From Aplysia californica (Eukaryota; Mollusca; Gastropoda; Aplysiida; Aplysiidae): DNA of 64,000 bases. The stretch covers positions 561,638 to 625,637 of the forward strand of contig NW_004797528.1 of assembly GCF_000002075.1 (NCBI RefSeq). The letters run 5' to 3'. Below, piece by piece: positions 1 through 11,059 of the stretch (position 1 is its first letter; each line of letters opens with the position of its first letter). The position numbers and the translations under genes are program-made. The notes beneath the pieces are model-generated. The model made no database searches, was not told where the DNA came from, and saw nothing but the letters and a program-made list of their open reading frames with translations.

Positions 1-655
1 CATACACCGTTAAACATTTATTTTTTCACAGACAGGACTAAACCTGGCCAGTTAACTGCACAAACTAATATAGACAATTTTTACAGTGAGGATCTTCTAA
101 CAAGGATAAATTGAAAGAACAATTCACCCATTATAAGGCCATGGAACACATTTTCAAATAATGATGATAATAACTCGTTTAAATGCAAACACCTAACTCT
201 AAGACGGGGAAAATGTCACAGAGTATCTTACAACGAGCCTTCTGTTCATCGACGGAGACAAAGTGGCGTCTTCCAAATGACGTTTAAATGTACACAACAA
301 CAAAACCCATAATTCTAGAAAAAGAGTAATACTGAGCATAACATATTGCACTACAGCGAGTTGGCACAAATTCTTAAAAGTTTTTCGCTGGCCTTGACGA
401 CAGCGGACCGACATCTGCTGTCTGATGGTTACGTTATTCAACAATACGTTGTGAGTCCTGAGCCAGTATTGGGAGGTTTGTTCATCGCGTACCTCTATGT
501 GTCTTCTGTGGGTGGGGCTGAGATGCGATGCATTTGTCAACGGTACTCTTTTTGATAACAAAAAATATGGGTGATGAGGGTAAAATACTTTTCAAATACA
601 CTCTGCAATTTGGGGATATTGTGGTAAAACTTACGGAGATGTGGCCGCGCTCAAT

Positions 656-771
<116 letters not shown>

Positions 772-904
772 TGTCAGAGTTGAAGACTTCTACCCTTAAG
801 TGCTTCCATCCTTTATAACTTTGGCGACTGTTTCTTCATTTAATCTTAACATTCTGTTTCTGTCATTGTTCTCTAAGGCGTTATTTTAAAACAAACTTAT
901 CTCT

Positions 905-1109
905 GTTGGTGGTTGGCGGGTGCTCTTGTGTGGTTCTGCTTCTTCTTTCCTATCAAACAACTATCGTCCTTATCTCCCCTCGTTTCGTTGTTTATTTGTT
1001 TTTTGTGTTTGTTACTCACTTGTAACACCTCTAATCTTCGGCACTTATATGACCTTATTGCGTGTGCAAGTGCCGTAAAACTCTGACTAACACTAAACTA
1101 AACTTATCT
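905..1109 (+). mobile_element. SINE-A copy
   Basis: This copy carries the family landmarks in the order head (ggtggttggcgggtgctc), middle (gtaacacctctaatcttcgg) and tail (actaacactaaactaaac). It ends just before the splice acceptor of the teashirt exon, so SINE sequence forms part of the region where the branch point would be expected. Confidence 0.85.
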
Positions 1110-1127
1110 CTGTATCCGTCCTGGCAG

Positions 1128-4100
1128 GCACTGACAAGTCTCCGAGCGCCCCCGCGAGCCAACAGTCAGTGGACGCCAGCCAGCTGGCCTCAGACAGCCA
1201 GGAAGACGATGAGGAGGGGGACACAACTTCTGACGAAGAGAGCGGCGAAGGCGGGAAAGACTCCACTACCCCAACAGCGAGCTCAGAAGAACAGACCAAT
1301 GCCCGCAGCCCCGAACGGCTGGAGACTGTGAAAGACCACGAAAACTCCGAGGAAAGCTTGCCGGTAAAAACATCTCCGAGCCAAGGAAATGACATTGGAA
1401 GGCAGAGGAGAGGGAAAGAAAAAACTACCGCGGATATATCCGCGCGAGTGTCCGTTAGCGCCGGCCAGCGGTTTAGTCCGGTCCCGGAGGAGCCAGCCCG
1501 AGGGTCCAGCCGCTCGGAGAGGCTTTCCGTCAGTTCAGGGAACGTGTCGAGCGGCAACACCAAGTACAAGTACTCGTCCCGCCTCACTTCTCCAGGAGGT
1601 CATCCACTCCCGGCCGGCCTCGCTCTGCCCAAATCTCTCGACTCTCACATGCCTCTCCTCATGTCGCCCATGACCCTGCCCCTGACCTTGCTCTCCAAGC
1701 GGGGCGGAACCCCGGCTGGCAACAACCCGATGAACGCTGTCGCGGCCATGACCTACTTCCCTTCTCTAGACTCGTCTGCTGCCGAGGAGCAGCCGTTGGA
1801 CTTGTCCAAGAAGTCGGACGCCCCGTCCTCCAGCAGGGAAAGGTCAGGCAAGACACGACCATCTTCTTCCTCCTCCTCCTCCAAGCCAGAAGCGAGCAGT
1901 GACAGGACAAGTTCTTCAACCTCTAACGGTTTCTCCAGTTTACAAAGCCTGCAGCAGAGGTTCGGCGGAGATTACCCGCTGGAACTGTCGCATAAACCCG
2001 GGGCAACTGTCATTCCTCTACAGCCCAGCGTTCTGCACAAGTCGGCGGGTCCCCCGCCACATGCCGTACCCCTGCAGCCAGAGGCGCTACTGAAGAGTGC
2101 CGTGAGTGGCAAGTTCAAGGCTGGTGTCCGCATGGACTGGCTGGAGAAACGAGAGAAAGAGACTGCAGACTCGCGATCGCCGACGACATCTCCACTGTCA
2201 AGGGCTGAGGGCTCGTCTCGCCAAGCGTCACCGTTGCTAGGAGACGAACATCCGAGCCCCTTAGAGCTGGGCGGCAAGCATACGATCCATCGGTGCTCGT
2301 GTCAGAGGTCATTCAGTACGCTGTACGCCCTCAGCCTTCACCTCCAGGAGAGTGGTCACGTGCCTAGCTCAAACAAAGCTTCGTCTCTCATGGACTACCC
2401 CAAGCTGGTGCGCGGACAGGACATGTGGCTGAACCAGGAGTCTGAGCAGACGCGGCGCATCCTGCGGTGCATGCAGTGTGGCGAGTCCTTCAAGTCCCTG
2501 CCGCTGCTCACCGTGCACATGATGCAGACACAGCACTACACCAAGATCGTCAGCTCTGACCACGGACGACGGTCGCATAAATGCTCCACCTACTGTGATC
2601 GCGAGCTGGATAAAGAGTGTATATTCAAATGCAAGGTGTGCCACGAGGCCTTCTCCGATATGGAAGGTCTGGCCAACCACATGATCGTGTCGGGTCACCA
2701 TAAGAAGCAGTCATCGCGACAAATCCCCACTGCGGCTGCTCATTTCCCGGAGCCAGCATCTGCTGCAAGTTTGTCTTCCCTGGCCCGGCAAGGCAGGCGT
2801 AAGCGATTTCTTCCTGAGGAGGCTGCTCTAATGACAACTCCTCCAACAATGAGCTCTTTACTGGACTACAGGCACAAGCCGTCCCCAGCGCTGCCCAGTA
2901 TGGCTCCTATCAATGGAATCCACTGTCAGCCTGTCAAAAGCGCGGAGTCCAAGTCTCCGGACCCCCGGTCAGGAAAAGCTGTGTTGTGTGACAGCTGCGG
3001 CAAACACGTAGACGCACACGACTTTAACCCTCACGTTCGCGCCTGTCTCCGGCAGCGGGCTGAGGTCATCGACGCCTTGAAGAGCAAACTGGCGGCAGAG
3101 GAAGCAATTCTGTCCAGGTCAGAGAGCAAACTGCTGAGGTCAGGGTTCAGCTTGTCCTCTGTCACTGGCAGTGCCGAAGAGGCCGTTATGAAACGAGAAC
3201 CAAGGGCGTCAAGCGCTGCGTTAGTGGGAGACGAGTCGCCTCCTGCCAAGGTGTTAAGGGGCTCCCAGAGTAGTCCACTGGATTTAGATCTGAGCTCGGC
3301 GAGACTACAGAGAGATAGGCCAGAGTCTCCTGTCCGGAGTCGCTCCGCCGAGCCAAGGAAAATCAACTCAGCCTCGGAGAAGAGTGCTAAGGTTTGTGAT
3401 CTGATTGAAGTGCCTCTGAAGAAATGGTATTGCCACGGGGAAGACGACAATCTCCCAGCTGAACGTCAGGAAAGCAAGAGAAAGGACGAATCTGTGGGAA
3501 GTGAAGTTCAGAAAGAAACAGACATTAGCGTTGCTTCAAGAGAAGAGGGTCCCAGCCATGATGTGATTAGTAAGATAAAGAAAGAAATACCGGAGGACGA
3601 ACCTGCTTTGGACGATGCAGGGAGTAGTGGTAGGTCGTCTTGCAGCCCAGAGGGATCCCTCAAACGCAAACTACCAGAGCCGAACAGCATCAGCATACCT
3701 CAGTGTGCTGAGGTCAAGGTCGCCAGAAGCAGTAAGTTAAGCCCACAGGGGAAGAAAGAGAATCCAGAAGATTCTCTGGACTTTACGTCGTCCGCCTTGC
3801 ACAAACTGGACATGTTCTCCCGCGGCCTGCAGCTCTCCCCGCCCCACCACACCTTCTCCCCGGACACCCCCCTGCCCGGGCAGCACGGGAGTAAGACGGG
3901 CCGGAAAAGAGATGTGCCTGGCGCAGGGGCCGGGCGGAAGGACCCTCTGAGTAAGTCCCCGCTCCCAATGTCCACTTCTCCCTATTCGCATGGACAAATA
4001 AAGACAGAATCTCCAGGTCCTTCGAAAAAAGAAGTGACCTTTGACATCATTGACCCTAATGCGGGAACAGATAGAAGTGAGTCATCCTCCTCGGCTTTGG

Positions 4101-6481
4101 AAGCTATGGAATCGTTTATTCACAAAAGTTTCAGTGCCAATTCGGATATTCGATCTTCGAATCTTGCATCCATGTTTAGTCCCTTTGGAAGTTGCTTCCC
4201 CTTACCTGGGTCTCTTCCCGGACAGAGTGGTCTCCCCACAGACCCGTCCGACCCCGCCCTCTCCTATTTCACCAGATTCTCCAAATTCTTCAGGATGATC
4301 CCCGGCGCCAGCCCCCTCCCAGACCCCGCCACAGCCCACTTTCTGTCCGCCAAACACGGGAGAGTGCAGTTTGACGCCGCCATGGCCTCTTCTTCTGGTG
4401 CGGACAAAGGCAAGAAACTGTCCAATAAAACTTCTCTATCTTCGCCATTTCCCGCTTCGTTATCAGCTGCAGCGTCGTCGTCCACTATCAAAGTCCCAGT
4501 AGTTAAATTTCCGCCCGACGGGCCGTCTCCACATGGTTCTGCTAGTGCGGCAGAACTCGCGGGGCACAAACGGTTTTCTGACCATGCGCCAGTTTCTAAA
4601 CGCTACAAATATAGCACTCTGAATTCCACAGAGATGAAGGAACTTAGCCCGTACATGGCTCACCAGAAGGCTGCTATGTCTGCAGTTCGATCTGATGCGT
4701 GTCGTGAGGCGGCGCACGAAGAGAGTGTTCTACCATCTACGAGTGAGCTCAAGTCTCGCTCGGAGGAGTTTCTCAGACAAAGACCGGGGGTTGCTGACAG
4801 GGACATTCCCAGATTGTACAATGAGAAATTTGAGGCTCCAGGTGTGGATATTGCAGAGAGGGAAACAAATGAAAACACGATCAAAGGCAAAAAAGCTACA
4901 GAAAACAATGTTCTTCAGAATGAATCAAAGTCTGTTCATGATGACGTCGGGAACGTTAAGTCCGACAGATTGTCCACGTCTATAAAGTCCCAACATGTTA
5001 CTGAGTCACAGAGCTGTGTTAAGAAAGAAATCCAAAGCAAATCCATATCAGACGTGCCAAACCATGATGAGAGCAGAAAGGAGGAGAGTTCGGCTGCAAG
5101 AACAAAATATTCCCCAACTGAAGATGAGGACATGCCCCGCGAGGTCAAAACTGAGCCTACAGTCAGTGACGGGGAAGACCACGCCAGCCACAATGGAGAA
5201 ACTTACACTGAAGAAACTCCGAAGGAGCGAGAATCGCCCACCGAAGATTGTGAATCTCGCGCTAATTCAGACAAAGCTTCGAGCCATGGCGATTGTGGCT
5301 CACCCTCGGAGGAGAAAAGCCCAGACGACCAGACTGGCCCAGGTGGGAGACGGAGCAGACATGCTGCTGAAAGTCCTAAAGGTAGTGGAGAAAGTAAAGA
5401 GAAGCTGAATTCTGGCGGTGGCAAGAGGTTAGAGCGGGAGAGTAGTCAAGGGTCTAAATGCTCTGAGGGGGAGAGTAAAGATGAAAGTGTGGAAAAAGAA
5501 TTGGAAGAGACAGTTGTGGTGAAGGTGGAACCAGTTTCTGAGGAGATAGAGGGGGGTGTGCCAGAAAAGATTATCAATGGAGACAGAAGTCTTGGGAAAA
5601 CGAACCCTGTAAAGCTGAAGAAAAACAGACAAAAGTACCTTGTGAGCAGCTCCCCTCCTGTGTCCAAGGCTGCTGATATGGGGCAAGCTGACTCTGATAC
5701 TAATGATGTGGACGAGGCTTCTAAATGTTCCGAGCTCCAGTCTCGATCACCCAACACGAAGAGAACTGACCTTATTCCCCCCAGCTGCTGTGACAGCGAG
5801 ACTGCCAGCTCTCCCTCTCGCTCACACACTCAGGACAACGTGGAGACTTCCGTAAACAGCGACGACGAAGTAGAGCAGGACCGCAAGAAGCGGTCTGCCT
5901 TAGACTCGTTGAGTTCCTTCGTGTACAGCCAGCCTCTCACCAGTGAGCATCCGCTGGACAGCCTGCAAAAACTGCTCACCACCAACGACCTGGTGCCGTC
6001 TTCCATAGACCCTCAACTCCTCAAACACACGGGGATGTCTGCGTGTCATTCTTTCTCCTCCGCGGCGACCGGCTCCATCTCTTCCTCCCACGCAGCTTCG
6101 TCCACGTCGTCAAGCCAGGTAACGGCGTCAGGCGAACTTCCGGTCCCAGGCCCCCTCAACTTGTCCACGCGCGGCGCCTCCAGCACAGGGGGCTGCAGCA
6201 GTGATGACAACGATGACGGGGCGGAGGCGGCCGGGACAGAAGGGGGCGCCACCAGCGAAGGGGAGATTACCGAGTATAAATGTGCAGCCTGCAATAGGAG
6301 GTTCGCTTCCAAAGGCTCCTACCGGTACCACCTGAGCCGCTGTCATTTGTCCAGCGTTAAGAAGTTCGGCATCAAAGAAGCTTTCAACATGAGTCCTTAC
6401 GTTTACCTGCCCTTAGATCACACGGCCAAGTTTTCCAAGTACTACCAGATGGCCCATGAACTAGCCAACAAAGGGAAATAG
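1128..6481 (+). CDS. tsh: teashirt/tiptop (TSHZ) zinc-finger transcription factor, last coding exon
   Basis: Teashirt proteins are nuclear zinc-finger regulators of segment, limb and gut patterning that act mainly as repressors, often with CtBP. The exon starts after the acceptor ctggcag, with two bases completing a split codon, and ends at TAG 6479-6481. There is no ATG at its head: an apparent start at 1169 is GTG inside open frame. Numbering from that codon, the 1770 residues show PLDLSKK (about 208-214), a CtBP-binding type motif; three widely spaced teashirt-type fingers at about 374-397, 432-456 and 486-510 with the family's C-x12-H-x5-H spacing; a PLNLS motif near 1660; and a C-terminal finger with Cys1705 and Cys1708, followed by the block ending YYQMAHELANKGK that I associate with arthropod teashirt/tiptop. 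No homeodomain, as found in vertebrate TSHZ, is visible. The long Ser/Glu-rich middle makes the protein clearly longer than fly Tsh (about 950 residues). The short first exon lies outside the window. Confidence 0.93.
1792..1812 (+). other. CtBP-binding type motif PLDLSKK in teashirt
   Basis: The codons spell E-E-Q-P-L-D-L-S-K-K. PxDLS is the established docking motif for the corepressor CtBP and is shared by teashirt proteins. Related strings occur later in the same protein: PLDLDLS near 3275 and PLNLS near 6148. Confidence 0.85.
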
Positions 6482-6892
6482 AAGAGACTCGTTTTTGTGT
6501 GTGTCGTGTGTGTTCAAATGGGGGCGCCGGCCAGTGATCTGTGTATGGAAGATCTAATCTGATCACATAAACATTCAGATCACTGCGTAGTTCACCAGGT
6601 GCTCTCAATCTTCCGCATAATTATATTCTTTTCATAATCTGGCATTGGATTCCTGTTGGCATGTAAGGCTGAAAGTCGTGCCAAAGAAAGACTGTGACTC
6701 GTACCAGTGATTTTTCCAGAGCAGATATCAATGTTTGATCAATCTCAGGAAAAAAAGGATTTTTCACAACCAGTTACACAGAACTGCAGACGGCACATAA
6801 GCGATCAGTTGCATGGAGTGACACGTAGCATAATTATTTTACTTTGGCTTCCTGGTTATGAGTGGAGCTCCAGCTCATTTCGCTGTAATAAT

Positions 6893-6893
<1 letters not shown>
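6482..6893 (+). other. teashirt 3' UTR (proximal part)
   Basis: Follows the TAG stop with no further open coding frame. The end of the UTR cannot be placed from sequence. AATAAA-like hexamers occur at about 7208, 11519, 15658, 17500, 19003 and 19120, several inside repeats. Confidence 0.5.
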
Positions 6894-6990
<97 letters not shown>

Positions 6991-6992
6991 TA
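6894..6992. repeat. compound microsatellite (TG)n(TA)n
   Basis: About 21 TG units (6894-6935) run directly into about 28 TA units (to 6992). Confidence 0.95.
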
Positions 6993-7369
6993 CCCCCATA
7001 CACTGACTAAATTATGTTCACTTGTATTTCGCTACCTCAGAATTACAACGTTCTATCAGACATTTGTGGCAGTTTTGAGTTACTAAGACCATGAGGTTAG
7101 AAACCATAAGATCTATCTCTATTGTATCAAAATTATCAGAGTCGTTATCAAGATATTAAAAAAGAAATGCGTTTGAAAAAGCTTGACGTGTTGTGAAACT
7201 CAAAATTAAAGCACAGTAATAAAAAGGTACTGAGCAGATAGAACTTTGTAATTCTGAGGTAGCGATTTCTGGAGTGCGACGGGTTTTCCCAGTGGGGTGT
7301 GGGTTTTCCCAATATTACATACTTTTTACACGTCACATTGTTCGTGTCAATCAGTTGTGGAATAATTGG

Positions 7370-7627
7370 TAGAGGTGGGCAAAATCCGGATAATATATCC
7401 AAATAACCGGATAATTATCTATGAAACATTGTCGGAATTCAGACTCTTAACACCCTTTCCTGACCCGTTGACCGAAGTCGGTGCACCCATTTGTTGAAGT
7501 GATGCTAACCCGTTTGTCGAAATTATTCTAACCTATTTGCCGAAGCGGTTCAAATCGTGTTATTTGCCGAAGAGGTGCAGTAACATATTATCCGGATTTT
7601 GTTAAAGCGACTCATTGCCCAGCTCTA
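7370..7627. mobile_element. hAT-like MITE
   Basis: The 258-bp element starts tagaggtgggcaaaatccgg. Its right end is the inverted counterpart (agctctgggca-type terminus, with a 16-bp perfect inverted match at 7381-7396 and 7585-7600). Flanks ataattgg (7362-7369) and ataatagg (7628-7635) match at 7 of 8 bases, fitting the 8-bp duplication of hAT transposons, whose termini often read CAGNGGTGGGCAAA. The interior has three or four degenerate repeats around 'ccgttTGcCGAAG'. No transposase is present. Confidence 0.75.
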
Positions 7628-7669
7628 ATAATAGGGTTCACACTTAGTACATGTAGATGAAACCCTAAG

Positions 7670-7854
7670 CTGTCCCCGTGGTTTTATGCACCCAGCATAA
7701 TTTAGCAAAATTTGATCATTTTTTTGCATAATTTTTTATTATTTTCCTTTATCATTCTTTGTTAGAAAATTAACAGAATCGCTTAATTTCACATTTTGGG
7801 GCTCAGTTCCCATAATTTCAGATTTTTTCTTGCATAAAAAAACGACCAGGAAAC
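7670..7854. mobile_element. MITE family B, copy 1
   Basis: Starts ctgtccccgtggttttatgc and ends with the inverted form of that terminus. It is flanked by exact direct repeats of aaaccctaag (7660-7669 and 7851-7860), so the target duplication is 6 to 10 bp depending on the exact edge. Two more copies are at 13419 and 19206. The superfamily is not assigned. Confidence 0.75.
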
Positions 7855-7859
7855 CCTAA

Positions 7860-7996
7860 GAGTTTTTTTTTTGTTGGAGAGGGAGAGGGGTGTAATGGGT
7901 TGTTTTGTTGCTTTGTTTGAGATTGGGTTGTTTGGTTTTTGGGTTGGGTTGTTTTTTTTAAATTGTTGTTGTTGTTTGGTTACTGTTGTTGGTTGA

Positions 7997-8055
<59 letters not shown>

Positions 8056-8800
8056 GTCTGTCTGTCTGTCTTGCTGCTTTTGTTTGTATCTGTTTGGGGT
8101 TTTTTCTTTAGTTGGGAGGTCCTTTTTTCCCTGTTATCTTCTCTTCTCTTTTCTTGACTAAATTGCACTAGTTCAGCCTTTAATATGTATGATAAGAATT
8201 TTTTTCTCGGGGGGTAGCACAACTGAAAAGATGATATATCTAGACCAATTAAATTTAGTCTCTGTTAATGCCACCCTTGAAGAGTTCTAATAATTTATCG
8301 ACTATGTTCTTCCTATGATCCGTAGATCCATCTCATGAGGTTTGCTTCTCTTTCCTGTTCCCCGGGGAGTCTACAGTTTTTGTAACTGAGTGATAGATCT
8401 TGCGATATGTGCACATATACGTAGCAGTTTCTTTGTTCTGTGGGTGAAGGAGGCTAGGTAATACATGTCATTATAATATGATATGAAGTATTTCTTGGTC
8501 CTTTGAGGCTGTAGTTGTTATGTCAACATGTGGGGAGGGTGTCGTAAGTATGTTTTGTTTGTTTGTTTTGTTGCTTTTTTATGGGGGGGGGGGTGATTTG
8601 TTGCTTTTTATTTCGTTGTTTTTTTGTTGTTCATGTAAGTTGGTATGAAAGTTGGGTTGTTGTTTTTTGGTCGTTGCTTTTTTATTTGTTTCTGGGGTGG
8701 GTTTTTTTTTTGGGGGGGGGTGTTTTATTTGGTTATTGTTGTTTGGTTTGCTGTTGGGTTTGTTTAATCTTTTTAAGTTGGGGGAAAGGGGGGGGGGAGC
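7860..8800. repeat. G/T-rich low-complexity tract with (TGTC)n and (TC)n
   Basis: The + strand is strongly G+T rich with long poly-T and poly-G runs (for example 8583-8593, 8710-8720 and 8788-8798). A TCTG/TC microsatellite sits at 7997-8071. Apparent open frames here are composition artefacts. 8160-8560 is less biased and shows no gene. Confidence 0.85.
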
Positions 8801-9324
8801 ACAACCTACAAGATGTCAGGTCAGCTGTAATGTAGATTCATTTGACCCCTATCAGGTGTTGGTATTGGGACGATGCTCTCGTGTGGGGGGTCAGAGAGCA
8901 GGTTTGGCAGTGTTACTACTGCTGATTCATATATGTATGTGCTGGATTTTTTAAAGTAACGATACCCTGTGTGTTTTCAAAAGTATTTTTTTCTCCTCAA
9001 GACTACTTGGTTTATTGTGAATGTCTTACAGCCCCATCGCCACAATTTGTCAATCATTTAGGTTCATTGTTCGCTTTTAAGGACCAGCGTGCTAATCCAG
9101 ATTTCGAGGGTTTCCAGAAATCTTGACCTACTCCAAAAGTGGGCATTGTCCTACCTATAGGAAACGTTTGGTTTCATTGGTGTTTAAATTTGCTTGGTTA
9201 TAAAGAAAGCTTCTCTTGTCTTTTAAAGAAACTGAACAAGGGTTAAAAACTTTAACTTCGATTTTCTCAAAACAGCATTTTTCGGGACAGCCCCCTTGTG
9301 TTTAAAAGCGACCTATTTAGAGGC
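8801..9324. other. unannotated intergenic DNA
   Basis: No coding frame, known repeat or RNA signal recognised. Confidence 0.5.
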
Positions 9325-9492
9325 AGGTTGCTTCCATCCTGCCTGTTAGTGCCAGCCCGAGCTAAGTGGGACACAACGTCTCAGCAGACAGACAGAGACG
9401 CTTGATAAGTCACAAACCCCTCACGGTGGAATCGAACTATGGTCTTCCTCGGGCTTAGGCGAAGAGCCTCACAGTTACACCACACCAAGACT
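9325..9492 (-). mobile_element. tRNA-derived SINE
   Basis: On the - strand it begins gtcttggtgtggtgtaactg (A-box-like) and carries atagttcgattccac (a B box) about 40 bases on, then a non-tRNA body with 'ctgctgagacgttgtgtcc'. The spacing and the attached body mark it as a SINE head and not a tRNA gene. Confidence 0.7.
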
Positions 9493-9510
9493 TTTTTTTT
9501 AAAACTTAAT

Positions 9511-9699
9511 TTAACCAATCCGTACGTCGTGTTTTACTATCGTATCCATGCGATGTGGGGAACTCTGTGCCACCACTTTCAAAAAGGAAATTTAGAAATA
9601 CTGAAAGTTTCAAAGAGATCTTCGTACTAGAAGTATTCTAAAATGTGAATAATACAACCCCGGGGTACAAAATTACCCCAGGGCGTACGGTAGGGTTAA
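9511..9699 (+). mobile_element. piggyBac-like MITE, copy 1 (internally shortened)
   Basis: Bounded by TTAA at 9511 and 9696. The left end is a variant of ttaaccctatccgtacg and the right end reads cgtacggtagggttaa. It matches the other copies but lacks part of their centre. TTAA target sites and CCCT-starting termini are the piggyBac signature. Confidence 0.8.
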
Positions 9700-10340
9700 A
9701 AATGTGGCTGAATGCTGTGAATGAAATGCCACATGTCCACAGACTTCAAATCTCATGCAGCATATTTTGGTACGCTCGTGTCCTCAAATATGATGTTGAA
9801 TTTGGAAGGGGATGTAGGTGATAGAATAGCGTGGAAGGCGAGGGGAGGGGGTGTGCATTGTTTCATAATACATGTAGTATTAAAAGCTGCACAATCTTAT
9901 TTCGTAGTTAACTGCTGGAAGTGTGATCCGATACGCTCTAACGCCTACGGGAAGGAGTGGCAGAGGAAGAAGACCACCGAAATAGTTGTGGAATCTCTAT
10001 AGCACATACATATGTTAGACAGACTTCGTGTTTGTGGTTGATGTTGTATAACCAAAAAAAAAGAAAGAAACAATGCACTATTCCGAAGGAAGGTTGGTAA
10101 CTCACTGGTAAATGCATGTTGATTTAACTGTTTTACGGCCATGAACGATTGCTTAAGTATAAAACCATTTGTAAGATCACCTAGCTGAGATCTCTCGTTT
10201 TTTCAACGATTGTGCGGTTTCTTGTTCAAACTCAGTAGTGTTTTTATGTCTGCGGTCCTTTTTTGTAAGGTAAGATAGAAAGACCAAGAGGTGGCTCAAA
10301 ATGTTCCTCTATTCATCTTTCGTTCATAAGAATTTGACAT
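9700..10340. other. unannotated intergenic DNA
   Basis: No gene or repeat recognised. Short open frames (9721-10002) have no domain. Confidence 0.5.
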
Positions 10341-10448
10341 AGGCTATCTTTCTTGGAAGTGTTCCTGATACAGAAAGTCCTCGATTCCTGGAAGAGGCTA
10401 TCTTTCTTGGAAGTGTTCCTGATACAGAAAGTCCTCGATTCCTGGAAG
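10341..10448. repeat. perfect 54-bp tandem duplication
   Basis: Two identical 54-base units abut at 10394/10395. Their identity implies a recent event. Confidence 0.95.
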
Positions 10449-10689
10449 CACCACGGAATTATAGAAGCTGTTTGCGCTGTTTGACTGCCATAAGTATCTG
10501 TCCTGCTGTCTGATTTGAATTTCAATCCAAACATTCTATTTTGGAGACAATCAACGTGTAAGTTCTCCGGAAATCCCGCGACAATCAGGTGACGCCTCGT
10601 TGCTTCTTCGTGAAACTTTGTCTTGGAATCTGACAGCTTACCCGGCCCCTTGATATCGCTTAGTTTAGATCATCGTACCAAACATGATA

Positions 10690-10754
10690 TTCATCTCTCT
10701 CTCCCTCTCTCAAGTCTCTCTCTCTTTTTTTCTCTCTCTCTCTTTCTCTCGCTT

Positions 10755-10811
<57 letters not shown>

Positions 10812-10875
10812 TTCGCTCTGTCTCTTTCGCTCTGTCTCTTTCGCTCTGTCTCTCTCTCTTTTCTTTTCCTCTCTT

Positions 10876-10957
<82 letters not shown>

Positions 10958-11000
10958 GTTCTTGTTTTTCCCTTTCTCTCTCCTCTCTCTTCCCCTCTGT
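10690..11000. repeat. (CT)n low-complexity tract
   Basis: Almost uninterrupted C/T repeat on the + strand, with (TCTCTTTCGC)-like variants near 10810-10850. Long Ser/Leu or Arg/Glu open frames on either strand come only from this repeat. Confidence 0.95.
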
Positions 11001-11059
11001 CTTTGTCTTTCTCACGCACACAGTCATACTCACGAACACATACACACCCACACATGCAC

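Noticed and set aside
199-561. 120-residue open frame on the - strand
   Set aside because: No recognisable domain and it lies in what appears to be the teashirt upstream intron.
1169-1171. Start codon of teashirt at 1169
   Set aside because: The codon is GTG and the frame is open back to a good splice acceptor at 1126-1127, so it is internal coding sequence.
1093-6346. Many shorter open frames on both strands inside the teashirt exon
   Set aside because: They are shadows of a GC-rich coding frame with strong domain evidence and have no domains themselves.
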